From: Legionella clemsonensis
GTDB taxonomy: Bacteria > Pseudomonadota > Gammaproteobacteria > Legionellales > Legionellaceae
Direction: 5' to 3'
NCBI RefSeq assembly: GCF_002240035.1
Contig: NZ_CP016397.1
Span: 912,001-976,000, forward strand
Length of the DNA: 64,000 nucleotides
Made by a program: the position numbers and the translations under genes. The notes beneath the pieces were generated by a model. It had not been told where the DNA came from. It searched no databases and saw only the letters and a program-made list of their open reading frames with translations. Below are positions 1 through 9,886 of the stretch, one piece after another; within the stretch, counting starts at the first letter, position 1, and every line of letters starts with the position of its first letter.

Positions 1-85
1 CTTCTAGCCACTCTTAAGACTTCACAGCAATGACGCCTGTTTTGGGCTTACGCAGTTTTAATCACCCCCTTAGGTGAGTCTTGAG

Positions 86-115
86 TTTACTGCAGCCTCC
101 TATCTGTGTGATAAT
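86..115 (+). promoter_or_regulatory. possible recA promoter
   Basis: A TTTACT hexamer at 86-91 and GATAAT at 110-115 are separated by 18 bases and lie about 30 bases before the recA start. This fits a weak sigma-70 promoter. No convincing LexA-type operator was noticed. The assignment rests only on hexamer similarity. Confidence 0.35.
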
Positions 116-143
116 TTGCCCTTTGCAAATACGTGAGTAAAAA

Positions 144-1187
144 ATGGAAAATAACAAACAAAAAGCATTAAGTGCGGCACTCGCTCAAATTGAACGTCAA
201 TTTGGTAAAGGATCAGTGATGCGCATGGGTGATAATCAGGCTGTGCGCGATATCGAAGCGATTTCAACAGGTTCTTTGGGACTTGATATTGCTTTAGGGA
301 TTGGTGGCTTACCTCGAGGCAGAATTGTTGAGATTTATGGCCCTGAATCTTCAGGTAAAACGACACTTACCTTGCAGGTTATTGCTGAATGCCAGAAAAA
401 GGGCGGTACAGCTGCGTTTGTTGATGCTGAGCATGCCCTGGATCCGAGTTATGCTGCAAAGCTTGGTGTCAATGTGGACGAGTTATTGGTTTCTCAGCCT
501 GATACCGGTGAACAGGCCCTTGAAATTACCGATATGCTGGTTCGCTCCGCTGCGGTGGATGTGATTATTGTCGACTCTGTTGCTGCATTGACACCTAAAG
601 CCGAAATTGAGGGCGAGATGGGTGATGCTCATGTAGGTCTGCAGGCACGACTAATGTCTCAAGCACTCCGTAAATTGACAGCAAACATCAAGCGTTCCAA
701 TACATTGGTGATATTTATTAACCAAATTCGGATGAAGATTGGTGTGATGTTTGGCAACCCTGAAACAACGACTGGTGGTAATGCGCTTAAATTCTATGCT
801 TCAGTACGCTTGGATATTCGCCGTGTAGGCTCAATTAAGAAGGGTGAAGAGATTTTGGGTAGCGAAACCCGCGTTAAAGTGGTTAAAAATAAAGTTGCAC
901 CGCCCTTTAAAACAACCGATTTTGATATTCTTTATAATGAGGGTATTTCTCGAGAGAGTGAAATTATTAACCTGGGTACGCAGTTAGGTTTGATTGAAAA
1001 AGCGGGTGCCTGGTACAGCTATAATCAAGAGAAAATCGGACAGGGCAAAGACAATGTTCGTCTATACCTCAAAGAAAATCCTCAAGTTGCTCAAACATTG
1101 GAACAGCAAATTCGTGCGGAGCTTCTGGTTAAAAAATTATCAGATAATACGGCAATGGAAGAAGTATTAGAGGATATTGATGGCTGA
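144..1187 (+). CDS. recA: recombinase RecA
   Basis: RecA forms ATP-dependent filaments on single-stranded DNA, catalyses strand exchange and acts as co-protease in the SOS response. The 347-residue product has the usual family length. The Walker A motif GPESSGKT lies at residues 66-73, and the signature segment [14 protein letters not shown] follows the second DNA-binding loop. The start has the typical short N-terminal helix. The stop overlaps the start of recX by 8 bases, so the two are translationally coupled. alaS follows, an order common in gammaproteobacteria. Nothing in the protein looks abnormal. Confidence 0.98.
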   Translation: MENNKQKALSAALAQIERQFGKGSVMRMGDNQAVRDIEAISTGSLGLDIALGIGGLPRGRIVEIYGPESSGKTTLTLQVIAECQKKGGTAAFVDAEHALDPSYAAKLGVNVDELLVSQPDTGEQALEITDMLVRSAAVDVIIVDSVAALTPKAEIEGEMGDAHVGLQARLMSQALRKLTANIKRSNTLVIFINQIRMKIGVMFGNPETTTGGNALKFYASVRLDIRRVGSIKKGEEILGSETRVKVVKNKVAPPFKTTDFDILYNEGISRESEIINLGTQLGLIEKAGAWYSYNQEKIGQGKDNVRLYLKENPQVAQTLEQQIRAELLVKKLSDNTAMEEVLEDIDG

Positions 1188-1632
1188 CGCGTTTGAGTGT
1201 GCAGTGCGTCTGCTAGCCAGACGCGAGCATGGGGCGTGTGAGCTGGCTGGAAAGTTAGCGCAAAAAGGTTTTGGGCAGGTAGAAATTGACGAAGCAATCA
1301 CTAAGTGTCAGCGTCTTGGCCTTCAAAGTGATAGGCGCTTTGTAGAAGCGCTTAGCGCTGTACGCATTCGTCAAGGTTGTGGGCCTTTAAAAATCCTTCA
1401 AGAATTGCAGGCTAAGCATATTGCCCGTGAATTAATTGATGAGATTCTTAGCCAGGAACAAGATAATTGGTTAGATTATGCACAGGCTGTATGGGATAAA
1501 AAATTTAAAAAGCAACCTAAGCTATCCTATATAGAGCTACAAAAGGCACAACGTTTTCTGCTATATCGCGGATTTCCGACAGATATTATTGCAAAAGTTG
1601 TGAAAGAGATCGGAATCGATGTTACCAGATGA
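1180..1632 (+). CDS. recX: recombination regulator RecX
   Basis: RecX binds RecA filaments and limits their extension. The 150-residue product has the all-helical tandem-repeat character of the family, with [20 protein letters not shown] near the N-terminus and the repeated pattern of small helical units ending in [15 protein letters not shown]. The ATG at 1180 is preferred over a TTG one codon upstream. It overlaps the 3' end of recA by 8 bases, consistent with coupled translation. The function is inferred from family resemblance and from the invariable position behind recA. Confidence 0.93.
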   Translation: MADAFECAVRLLARREHGACELAGKLAQKGFGQVEIDEAITKCQRLGLQSDRRFVEALSAVRIRQGCGPLKILQELQAKHIARELIDEILSQEQDNWLDYAQAVWDKKFKKQPKLSYIELQKAQRFLLYRGFPTDIIAKVVKEIGIDVTR

Positions 1633-1654
1633 TAAGTGATAAATAATATAAACC

Positions 1655-4243
1655 ATGAAAAGTTCAGAAATTAGACAAGCATTTATTCATTATTTTGCTG
1701 AAAGAAACCACGAGGTTGTTGATTCCAGCTCTTTAATCCCTGGAAATGATCCAACCTTATTATTTACTAATGCCGGAATGGTACAATTTAAAGATATCTT
1801 TCTTGGCCTGGAAACACGCTCCTATACCCGAGCAGTCAGTTCACAACGTTGCGTTCGCGCGGGGGGAAAGCACAATGATCTGGAAAACGTAGGCTACACG
1901 GCAAGACACCATACCTTTTTTGAAATGCTTGGCAATTTCAGCTTTGGTGATTATTTTAAGCGTGAAGCAATTCACTATGCCTGGGAGTTTTTAACGCAGG
2001 TATTAAAACTACCAGCAGAACGTCTCTGGATTACGGTGTATACTGACGATGACGAAGCGGCGGATATCTGGTTAAAAGAAGTAGGCGTCTCTGCAGAGCG
2101 ATTTTCACGATGTGGAGAGAAAGATAATTTTTGGTCAATGGGTGATACTGGACCATGCGGGCCTTGTACAGAAATTTTTTATGACCATGGACCAGCGATT
2201 GCCGGTGGCCCCCCGGGAAGTCCGGATGCTGATGGTGATCGCTACATTGAAATCTGGAATTTGGTCTTCATGCAATTTAATCGTGATAAAAATGGTCAAT
2301 TGCATCCTTTACCAAAACCCTCTGTCGATACAGGAATGGGATTAGAGCGCATTGCTGCAGTCGTTCAAGGTGTGCACAGTAATTATGATATTGATAGTTT
2401 TCAGCATCTCATCGAAGCCATTGTAAAACTTGCTCCCACAGTTGATAGAAGCCATGCCTCTTTGAAAGTCATTGCCGATCACATACGCGCCTGTTCTTTT
2501 TTAATTGCCGATGGTGTTATTCCTGGCAATGAGGGGAGAGGCTATGTGTTGCGCCGTATTATTCGTCGCGCTGTGCGCCATGGCAATAAGCTTGGTTTAT
2601 CTTCACCGTTTTTTTATAAATTGGTTAAACCTTTAATTGCTGTGATGGGGGATGCTTATCCTGAGTTAATCACTAATCAAGCGCAAATAGAGCGAATTTT
2701 AACACAAGAAGAGAACCAGTTTGTACGAACACTCGAACAGGGGTTGCGTTTATTGCAAGAACAAATTCAGCAGTTGACGACCAATGAAATTCCGGGTGAT
2801 GTGGCCTTTAAACTCTATGACACCTATGGTTTTCCCCTGGATTTAACGGCTGACATTGCACGCGAGCAAAATCTTTTGGTTGACATGGATGGGTTTGAAC
2901 AATGCATGCAGCAACAACGTCAGCTATCACAATCAGCAAGTCAGTTTGCAACCGATTATTCAAGGCCTGCTCAACTGACGGAATCTTCTGTATTTCATGG
3001 TTATGAGAATATTCAGTTACAGGCTAATGTAACCGCAATGATGCGTGAGGGCGTGAAAACCGATCATTTATCTGTTGGAGAAAAAGGGGCGATTATTCTG
3101 GATAATACCCCTTTCTACGCTGAAAGCGGCGGGCAAGTCGGTGATAGGGGGCAGTTGGTGAGTGAAAACGCTGTATTTCGCGTTGACGATACCCAACGTG
3201 TGGGACAAGCTATTGTCCATTATGGGGAAATGGTAACAGGTCAATTACAAGTTAATGCAAAGGTTGATGCTCAGGTTGATGCTTCTCGCCGGCAGGCAAT
3301 TCGGTTAAATCATACCGCCACCCATTTATTGCATGCGGCATTAAAGGTGGTTGTTGGTGCCCATGTTCAACAAAAAGGTTCTTTAGTGGATGCTGAAAGG
3401 GCACGCTTTGATTTTTCCCATTTTGAAGCGTTAACAGCCGAGCAATTACGTCAAATAGAAACATTGGTTAATGACAGAATCCGCGCTAACGATCCGGTCG
3501 TAACTGAGTTAATGGACATTGAATCGGCAAAGAAAAGTGGGGCTGTGGCCTTATTCGGAGAAAAGTACAGCGAATCTGTACGAGTTTTATCCATGGGCGA
3601 TTTTTCCAAAGAACTGTGCGGGGGAACACATGCTTCTCGTACAGGTGATATTGGTCTTTTTAAAATTATCGCTGAATATGGTATTGCCAGCGGAGTCAGA
3701 CGCATTGAGCTAATTACAGGGGCATATGCACTCGATTGGATAAATCAACAATTAGACAATCTGGAAGAGGTGGCTACTAAGCTTAAAACGTCTGTAACGA
3801 ATGTGTCTGAAAAATTGTCACAATTTTTGCATGATGCAAAACAACAAGAAAAAGAATTAGGGCGTTTGCAAGCAAAACTAACTGCAAAATCAAGTACTAA
3901 TTTGTTATCAGAAGTACAGGCGGTGAATGACGTTAATTTGCTTGTCAAGCAATTGGATAATAAGGATAGTCAAGCACTTAGGGCAACTTTGGATCAGCTG
4001 AAGTCTAGTTTGGACAATGCAGTGATTGTGTTATTTGCTATTGATGAAGACAAGATGAATGTTGTTGCTGGAGTGAGCAAGTCTCTTTTAGGGCAGGTAC
4101 CCAATGCCGCTGAGTTTGTTAAACATTTGTGTGGCAAAGGTGGTGGCAGAGAAGATATGGCTCAAGGTGGAGGACGTGTTCCTGAAGATCTGGAAAAAAG
4201 GATTTCACAAATAAGAACAATGATCGTTGAGCACGCGGGTTAA
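1655..4243 (+). CDS. alaS: alanine--tRNA ligase
   Basis: AlaRS charges tRNA-Ala in the cytoplasm and edits mischarged Ser or Gly. The 862-residue protein begins MKSSEIRQAFIHYF and has the class II core (about residues 1-240), with GNDPTLLFTNAGM and the RHHTFFEMLGNFSFGDYF motif. The editing domain carries the zinc-binding HTATHLLHAAL and CGGTHASRTGDIG motifs. The C-terminal C-Ala domain ends with the Gly-rich GGGREDMAQGGG. A G6 run near 1861-1866 is read in frame here, which is useful when judging the poly-G breaks elsewhere in the window. It lies 22 bases after recX and just before lysC. Confidence 0.98.
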   Translation: MKSSEIRQAFIHYFAERNHEVVDSSSLIPGNDPTLLFTNAGMVQFKDIFLGLETRSYTRAVSSQRCVRAGGKHNDLENVGYTARHHTFFEMLGNFSFGDYFKREAIHYAWEFLTQVLKLPAERLWITVYTDDDEAADIWLKEVGVSAERFSRCGEKDNFWSMGDTGPCGPCTEIFYDHGPAIAGGPPGSPDADGDRYIEIWNLVFMQFNRDKNGQLHPLPKPSVDTGMGLERIAAVVQGVHSNYDIDSFQHLIEAIVKLAPTVDRSHASLKVIADHIRACSFLIADGVIPGNEGRGYVLRRIIRRAVRHGNKLGLSSPFFYKLVKPLIAVMGDAYPELITNQAQIERILTQEENQFVRTLEQGLRLLQEQIQQLTTNEIPGDVAFKLYDTYGFPLDLTADIAREQNLLVDMDGFEQCMQQQRQLSQSASQFATDYSRPAQLTESSVFHGYENIQLQANVTAMMREGVKTDHLSVGEKGAIILDNTPFYAESGGQVGDRGQLVSENAVFRVDDTQRVGQAIVHYGEMVTGQLQVNAKVDAQVDASRRQAIRLNHTATHLLHAALKVVVGAHVQQKGSLVDAERARFDFSHFEALTAEQLRQIETLVNDRIRANDPVVTELMDIESAKKSGAVALFGEKYSESVRVLSMGDFSKELCGGTHASRTGDIGLFKIIAEYGIASGVRRIELITGAYALDWINQQLDNLEEVATKLKTSVTNVSEKLSQFLHDAKQQEKELGRLQAKLTAKSSTNLLSEVQAVNDVNLLVKQLDNKDSQALRATLDQLKSSLDNAVIVLFAIDEDKMNVVAGVSKSLLGQVPNAAEFVKHLCGKGGGREDMAQGGGRVPEDLEKRISQIRTMIVEHAG

Positions 4244-4266
4244 CAAGAACAAGACGGGGCGCTGAA

Positions 4267-5562
4267 ATGGCATTATTAGTGCAAAAATTCGGGGGAACGT
4301 CGCTGGCTACGCTCGAACACATCAATCATGCGGCTGATATTGTGGCAAAAGCAAAGCAAGCTGGACATAGTGTGGTTGTCATTGTATCTGCCATGAGTGG
4401 TGAAACTGATAAACTTATAGGGTTTGCCAATAGTATCAGTGAATTTCCTGATGAACGAGAATATGCAGCATTGGTGTCGACCGGTGAACAGGTATCAATG
4501 GCATTAATGGCCATGGCCTTAATCAATCGAGGAGTTAAAGCGCGTTCATATACTGGCGGACAAGCTAGGATTCAAACTTGTAGCCAATTTAAAAAGGCAC
4601 GTATTCAGGCGATTGATACCCAGCCTATATTAAGAGATATTGAGCAAGGTGTTGTAGTGGTTATTGCAGGATTTCAGGGGATAGATAAGGACGGTAATAT
4701 CACAACATTAGGTCGAGGTGGCTCTGACACGACGGCCGTTGCCATTGCGGCAGCGTTAAATGCAGATGAATGTCAAATTTATACAGATGTTGATGGTGTG
4801 TATACCACGGATCCCAGAATTGTTCCAGATGCTAAACGTCTTGAACAAATTACCTTTGAAGAGATGCTGGAACTGTCAAGTTTAGGAGCAAAAGTTTTAC
4901 AGATTCGTGCTGTTGAGTTTGCTGGCAAATACAATATTCCTTTACGGGTATTATCTTCTTCTCAAGAGGGTCCAGGAACATTAATCACTTATCAACAAAA
5001 AAACAGTATGGAAGCGCCCCTTGTGACAGGCATTGCTCTTAGTCGAGATGAAGCGAAAGTTACTTTGGCTGGCGTTCCAGATGCTCCCGGTATTGCTTCC
5101 GGTATTCTGGCTGAAATAAGCAATATTGGAGTTAATATTGACATGATAGTGCAGCACCTATCAGCGCATAATAAAACCGATTTTACGTTTACAGTGCATC
5201 GTGATGAATATCAAAAAACATTACAGAAATTACACAAAGTGGCTAAAAATTTGGGCGCTGATGAGGTTATTGGGGTAACTAATCTGGCAAAACTTTCCTT
5301 GGTTGGTGCTGGACTTAAAAGCCATCCGGAAGTCGCGTCAATTATGTTTAAAACCTTGGCTACAAAAGGAATCAATATTCAACTGATTGCTACTTCAGAA
5401 ATTAAAATTTCTGTATTAATTGATACCGTGTTGCTTGATGAAGGGGTTAGAGCACTTCACAGTGTTTTTCGTCTGGAAGGAGACAGTCATGAGGAGTCTC
5501 GCAGGATTCCAGTACAAAAAGAAAATGACGTAGTCGCTGTTTTGGGGAATTTGAATACCTAA
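4267..5562 (+). CDS. lysC: aspartate kinase
   Basis: Aspartokinase phosphorylates aspartate, the first step toward lysine, threonine, methionine and diaminopimelate. The 431-residue protein is monofunctional. The N-terminal kinase motif KFGGTS is at residues 7-12, GRGGSDTTAVAIAAALNA forms the nucleotide/substrate loop, and there are two C-terminal ACT domains (about residues 265-420, including VNIDMIVQ and INIQLIATSEIKISVL). It starts 23 bases after alaS, probably co-transcribed. No homoserine dehydrogenase domain is fused. The symbol is by family; feedback specificity cannot be read from the sequence. Confidence 0.93.
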   Translation: MALLVQKFGGTSLATLEHINHAADIVAKAKQAGHSVVVIVSAMSGETDKLIGFANSISEFPDEREYAALVSTGEQVSMALMAMALINRGVKARSYTGGQARIQTCSQFKKARIQAIDTQPILRDIEQGVVVVIAGFQGIDKDGNITTLGRGGSDTTAVAIAAALNADECQIYTDVDGVYTTDPRIVPDAKRLEQITFEEMLELSSLGAKVLQIRAVEFAGKYNIPLRVLSSSQEGPGTLITYQQKNSMEAPLVTGIALSRDEAKVTLAGVPDAPGIASGILAEISNIGVNIDMIVQHLSAHNKTDFTFTVHRDEYQKTLQKLHKVAKNLGADEVIGVTNLAKLSLVGAGLKSHPEVASIMFKTLATKGINIQLIATSEIKISVLIDTVLLDEGVRALHSVFRLEGDSHEESRRIPVQKENDVVAVLGNLNT

Positions 5563-5596
5563 CAGTAATAAACTTCTTTATCTTAGCGCCAGGTGA

Positions 5597-5617
5597 ATTC
5601 CCGCTTTTTGCGGGAAT
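5597..5617. repeat. REP-like palindrome after lysC
   Basis: ATTCCCGC and GCGGGAAT form a perfect 8-bp stem around a five-T loop, 35 bases after the lysC stop. There is no T-tract after the stem, so it looks like an intergenic repetitive palindrome. It could still mark the 3' end of the recA-lysC transcript. Confidence 0.6.
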
Positions 5618-5743
5618 GACAACAACTATTCACTGGGTTGAAAAATAAAAACGTTAACAGGACTAGTCAGACTATATATTCAGTTGAATTTATTCTGTAG
5701 TAGCAGTGCCTACGGATTAATACAAATGGTTAAAGGAGAAACC

Positions 5744-6139
5744 ATGAGTTTTTTTGATGAATTTAAACAATTCGCTATGCGAGGTAATGTGATGGACCTT
5801 GCTGTAGCTGTCGTTATTGGCGCTGCTTTTGGTAAAATTGTTTCCTCGTTAGTAGACGGTATTATTATGCCTTTAATGGGTTTACTAATGGGAGGCATCG
5901 ATATTAGTGATAAATCTTTAAAAATTGGTGCTGTTGTACTGAAATGGGGCGCTTTTTTACAGACGATTATTGATTTTACCATTATTGCCTTTGCTATTTT
6001 TATTGCCATTAAATTTATTAACATGTTACAAACCAAACGTGAAGAAGCCCCTGAGACACTCACAAAAGAAGAGGCTATTTTAATTGAAATAAGAGACTTA
6101 TTGCGTGCAGGAGTAAAAAGAAAAAATTCAGATATTTAG
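5744..6139 (+). CDS. mscL: large-conductance mechanosensitive channel MscL
   Basis: MscL is a homopentameric inner-membrane channel that opens under membrane tension during hypo-osmotic shock. The ATG at 5744 is preferred over earlier in-frame codons because AAAGGAGAA lies just upstream and the protein then starts [23 protein letters not shown], the canonical MscL N-terminus. The product is 131 residues with two membrane segments, TM1 about 15-45 and TM2 about 70-100, and a charged cytoplasmic C-terminal helix. It is a stand-alone gene between lysC and an accessory region. Confidence 0.97.
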   Translation: MSFFDEFKQFAMRGNVMDLAVAVVIGAAFGKIVSSLVDGIIMPLMGLLMGGIDISDKSLKIGAVVLKWGAFLQTIIDFTIIAFAIFIAIKFINMLQTKREEAPETLTKEEAILIEIRDLLRAGVKRKNSDI

Positions 6140-6342
6140 ATATTATTCCCAAGTTTGCATTTTGCTATGTCCTAAGGCATGTACGCACTCTAATGGCTAA
6201 TTCTGTGGCTTTCTCGCAAAATCTTGAGATCTGGGCTAATTTACTGAATCCGTGCAAAAGGTGAATGTTGGGTTAAATAAACATTTATCATAAGTATAAA
6301 TCGCATTAAATATGAGGTCATAAGGAAAGGTTAAAATGCATA

Positions 6343-6372
6343 TTGGGTAAATTTTGTGAAATATGGTATTAT
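6343..6372 (+). promoter_or_regulatory. possible promoter of polysaccharide deacetylase gene
   Basis: TTGGGT at 6343-6348 and TATTAT at 6367-6372 are separated by 18 bases. A TGG immediately before the -10 gives an extended -10. It lies about 60 bases before the start at 6436. The rest of 6140-6435 shows no gene. Confidence 0.45.
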
Positions 6373-6435
6373 TTGCGCAAATTAATTCTTGCTTTAGTGT
6401 TGTTAAAAATAAGTAAGTTCAATATTTAATATCTG

Positions 6436-7341
6436 ATGAGAATTCCATTGAGTAAAAAACAGTTTTTATTTTTGTTCTTTTTTATGATTGCATTTTCACT
6501 TTTTGCACAAAAAAAGGAAATTGCGATCACTATTGATGATTTACCTTTCGTTGGTGAGACTAAAAATTTTCATTTGAACATGATTATTGAGACGCTCAAA
6601 GCGAATGAAATACCAGCTACAGGTTTTGTAATTGCCAAAGAAGTAACGCCTGAAAATTGGAAGATGTTACAAAAATTTCATGATGCAGGCTTGGGGCTAG
6701 GCAATCATACTTATTCACATTTAAATTTAAATCAGGTAAAAACAGAAACCTATCTTCATGAGATAGATGCTGCCGACAAAATTTTATCTCCTATTCTAAC
6801 TGAACCTAAATATTTTCGGTATCCCTATCTGGCGATGAGTCAAGGTGATAAAAAGGAAAAAGTGTTGCACTTTCTTTCTGCAAAAAATTATCAAATTGCG
6901 CCCATTACTGTAGATAGTAAAGACTTTTTATTTAATCAAATTCTTTATGCTGTTCCAGAAAAAGAAAGACGTAATTTTCTAAAAATTTTAAAGGAATGTT
7001 ATATTAATTTTATTTGGCAACAAACATTAAAAGCGGAGGAGCATAATCGGTTGGCGCATAAATCTGATCAAGCGCAAATTTTGCTGATTCATGCCAATTT
7101 ACTTAATGCCTATGTATTACCTGATATCATTAATCTTTATAAACAAAATGGCTTCAGTTTTATAAGTCTGGAAGAGGCGTTAAGAACGACAGGTGAAAAT
7201 TCTGTAAAAGAGTTTGAGGACAGCCCAAAACAAATTGTCAGAAAGCCAAAGCCACGTTTTTATCAACCCAAGTCTCCTGCGCGTCCAAATCGCGAATGGG
7301 TTAATCCTGATAATATCGAAAATTATGTAGAGTGGGACTAG
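6436..7341 (+). CDS. secreted polysaccharide deacetylase (NodB homology)
   Basis: A probable exported carbohydrate esterase family 4 protein that removes acetyl groups from a glycan such as chitin or peptidoglycan; the substrate is unknown. A hydrophobic signal segment at about residues 8-25 ends near LFAQ. The NodB motifs are visible: TIDDLPF (metal and catalytic Asp pair), GNHTYSHLNL (two metal His) and RYPYLA (catalytic groove). The 301-residue protein ends with a basic, Pro-rich tail. No clear ribosome-binding site precedes the ATG. It stands alone, next to a convergent LRR gene. Confidence 0.85.
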   Translation: MRIPLSKKQFLFLFFFMIAFSLFAQKKEIAITIDDLPFVGETKNFHLNMIIETLKANEIPATGFVIAKEVTPENWKMLQKFHDAGLGLGNHTYSHLNLNQVKTETYLHEIDAADKILSPILTEPKYFRYPYLAMSQGDKKEKVLHFLSAKNYQIAPITVDSKDFLFNQILYAVPEKERRNFLKILKECYINFIWQQTLKAEEHNRLAHKSDQAQILLIHANLLNAYVLPDIINLYKQNGFSFISLEEALRTTGENSVKEFEDSPKQIVRKPKPRFYQPKSPARPNREWVNPDNIENYVEWD

Positions 7342-7443
7342 GATTTTCATTTTACTGAAAATCCTGATTTTCCCATACTCATTCACTTTAAGGGCTTGTA
7401 TTCTTAGTGTTTTGTGCTCAACGGCTGTCATCAGTTGAGAGTT

Positions 7444-8712
7444 TTACCAGCAACAATGCCGTTCTTTTTCATATTCGGGCAACTTGTTGTGAGGCAGATA
7501 TTCCATTAATAATTGCAGCTGTTGGCTGAAATTGGCTGTAGATACAGGCGCTCTTCCCGGGGTTAAGAATTGTCTGCCAGGGACATTCAGCTCCTGTAAA
7601 AAATAGGTTAATAAAAGGGTACGCAAAGAGTGAGGATTGGTATTCCCTTGTCTAGAGTCATTTAAAAAAGCTAATAAAGTTGTATTGAAATCTTCGATAG
7701 TAGTTGCAGATTCTAATGTTTGTTTTAAGTGTTCAGCACGTTTCCTTCCTGTCGCCCCATGACGATGAAAGATAGAAAAATAGCATTTTTTATTGTAGTC
7801 AGAATAAGCCTTAATCACCAAGCTTGCCATGGTTTTTAATTCAAGCAACCGGGATGACAGCGCAGAGGCGTCGTCTGTCGTATCGATTTTTGGAATTGAA
7901 CGCAGTCCTAGTGCTACTGTAATATAGGGGGTTGTGGCCTGCAGCTCCCTCAGGCGCGTAAGAGAAAAGTTTTTAGCGGAAGTTTCTTGTACAAGCGGAT
8001 AGTAACTACTGCTAAACTTGGCACATTCTTTCTCAAAATTCCTATAAGAAGATTTACTCTTTATCTCTCCTAAATAACCGTCATGTATTAAAGCCAGGGT
8101 AAAAGCATGCCAGGGTTCTTTATAATAATTACGCAGATCGGCTATTAAAGAATACTGATTCTCCTCGTCTAATAAGTCAAATAGCTGAATACTTTTGAAG
8201 TTAGGTTCATGAGATTGCGTTTTTTCCATAATGGCACGAACTTGTTCAACAAGACGAGCTCGAATCATCTCGTCTTTGCGATAATATTCGGTTTGCAGAA
8301 TGCTAAATTTAATGAAGCATGAGAATGGTGCTGCTGATGAAGCCCAGTAACTATCCAGCTCCAGTTCACTATGCTGTTGAAAGCTGCAAGCTTTAATCCA
8401 TGGTGGTAGCAAGAATAACAGCCGTCGTTTTTCCTGTTCAGTAAACTCATTGCCTGACAAATCAATACTGCTAATTGTTCGCGGAAGTGCTGCAAAAATC
8501 TTTTTTAACTCTGCAAGAGGAATTTTTTTTAACTGTTGCGCGGATAAGTCAATGTGCTGGATGTGAGATGGCAGTTTTCGAAGAAAACATAGGAATTGTA
8601 CAACGGGTAAGTCATTGACTGCACTGACAGCAATTTCTGTGAATTCTGAAGTCAGTGTGTTGGGTGGGAATTCAATCACAGCCTCAATGGAAGCCTCAAA
8701 AATATATTTCAT
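7444..8712 (-). CDS. leucine-rich-repeat protein, possible effector
   Basis: A 422-residue protein with no signal peptide or membrane segment. The N-terminal third has at least two leucine-rich repeats of the LP..I..IDLS type (HIQHIDLSAQQL and TISSIDLSGNEF, about residues 50-105). The remainder is helical and unrecognised, ending in Cys-Cys-Trp. Cytoplasmic LRR proteins of this layout in Legionella are often Dot/Icm substrates that bind host proteins; that is inference here. It is monocistronic and convergent with the deacetylase gene. It could equally be an internal structural protein of unknown role. Confidence 0.7.
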   Translation of the reverse strand: MKYIFEASIEAVIEFPPNTLTSEFTEIAVSAVNDLPVVQFLCFLRKLPSHIQHIDLSAQQLKKIPLAELKKIFAALPRTISSIDLSGNEFTEQEKRRLLFLLPPWIKACSFQQHSELELDSYWASSAAPFSCFIKFSILQTEYYRKDEMIRARLVEQVRAIMEKTQSHEPNFKSIQLFDLLDEENQYSLIADLRNYYKEPWHAFTLALIHDGYLGEIKSKSSYRNFEKECAKFSSSYYPLVQETSAKNFSLTRLRELQATTPYITVALGLRSIPKIDTTDDASALSSRLLELKTMASLVIKAYSDYNKKCYFSIFHRHGATGRKRAEHLKQTLESATTIEDFNTTLLAFLNDSRQGNTNPHSLRTLLLTYFLQELNVPGRQFLTPGRAPVSTANFSQQLQLLMEYLPHNKLPEYEKERHCCW

Positions 8713-8923
8713 GGATGGATTAAATTTAAAATAAATTGCGCTATTTATACCAAGATTCCCGGTTTAAACGCAAGCAATGTTAATAAAATTAGGTCAAATT
8801 GTTTTCCTGATTAAAAAATTAAAATTTAGTCTGTTAGTAAAGCTGCCTGAAGGATGGTTGAATTTATTGGCATTTCTGATAGAAAGAGATAGAGTTTAAA
8901 AATAGTCCAAGTTGAAGGGTTGT

Positions 8924-9886
8924 ATGTTTAGAGCGCAAACCTTAGAGACGAGAAGGCAGAGTAATCAAACCCACTTTAAAGTGTTTACCTTCCAACCAGA
9001 AGAGGCATTCTATTTTTATTCATTCGATAAGCGACTACAAATTTTGGAAGAGCGCATTAAGCTTGCCAAAAAAATGTTAAATGAAAATCTTGCAAAAAAT
9101 AGCAATGCAGGAGTTACTGTTCCAATTAACTATAAGGAGCAGTCAAAATTATATGGTATAAAGGCTGGAATAAAATTTTTTAAAAAAAAATCAGCCAAGC
9201 AAACTATCTCCGAACAGGCACCGCCTTCAGCAATTTTTGTGGCTCCGGAGTATTTATTTAAAGACTTTTCCGAACTTTGTTATAAACGCTACTACAATCA
9301 GCAACAAAAAAATAATTTTAAGAAGAAATTAGCTGAACTGTCTCTGGATACGACGATGCTCTTAGTGCCTGGTACTATATGCTGGTACAAAAAAGCCAAG
9401 ATAAACTACGAAAATTACTATCGTAATACAGCTTATTTTTTTTATCAGGGGCATGTGCAAAAATACATTAAAAAGAATCCACATACTGCCTTTGATTTTG
9501 ATTTTGTTGATGAAGGATTTTTAAACCCGATGGATGCTCGTCGCCTGTATTTTAAATCGAATGAAAGTGAGTCGTCTGTTAAAGATTTTGGTATTAAAAT
9601 TGGCATTGAAATTTGCTATGACAGTGTTCAGGGGGAGCTGTTTAATTATCTTCAAAAAAATAAGTTTATGATTGACATGCAATTGATTATTGCTGATGGC
9701 GCAAAAAAGCCTGTTCTAATTCAGCAAGAGGGACTGTTGTACGTCAAGTTAGAGAGAAGTCGTGAAGAAACTAAAATAGGTACCATCGTCATCAATGGGC
9801 AGGACAATCAGACTGTAGAAATTAAACCTGCCATACCATTAGAGTGCATTGAACAGAACGATTTAATGTGCTTCCAATTCAATTAA
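8924..9886 (+). CDS. divergent carbon-nitrogen hydrolase (nitrilase-like) protein
   Basis: A 320-residue cytoplasmic protein whose three most conserved blocks match the Glu-Lys-Cys triad of the nitrilase superfamily: E109 in FVAPEYLF, a lysine in YIKKNPH (K183 or K184), and C231 in GIKIGIEICYDS. These enzymes hydrolyse nitriles, amides or related C-N bonds; the substrate is unknown. It carries a lysine-rich insertion at about residues 40-95 that typical family members lack. The ATG at 8924 is chosen over a TTG at 8912 because GAAGGG lies just before it. It is a single gene before rhlE. Confidence 0.7.
   Translation: MFRAQTLETRRQSNQTHFKVFTFQPEEAFYFYSFDKRLQILEERIKLAKKMLNENLAKNSNAGVTVPINYKEQSKLYGIKAGIKFFKKKSAKQTISEQAPPSAIFVAPEYLFKDFSELCYKRYYNQQQKNNFKKKLAELSLDTTMLLVPGTICWYKKAKINYENYYRNTAYFFYQGHVQKYIKKNPHTAFDFDFVDEGFLNPMDARRLYFKSNESESSVKDFGIKIGIEICYDSVQGELFNYLQKNKFMIDMQLIIADGAKKPVLIQQEGLLYVKLERSREETKIGTIVINGQDNQTVEIKPAIPLECIEQNDLMCFQFN

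Noticed and set aside
5563-5743. csrA between lysC and mscL
   Set aside because: The alaS-csrA neighbourhood of some gammaproteobacteria was looked for; no csrA-like frame is present.
8680-8712. CAAX-like prenylation box at the end of the LRR protein
   Set aside because: The protein ends His-Cys-Cys-Trp; the Cys is not at the fourth position from the end, so it is not a CAAX box.
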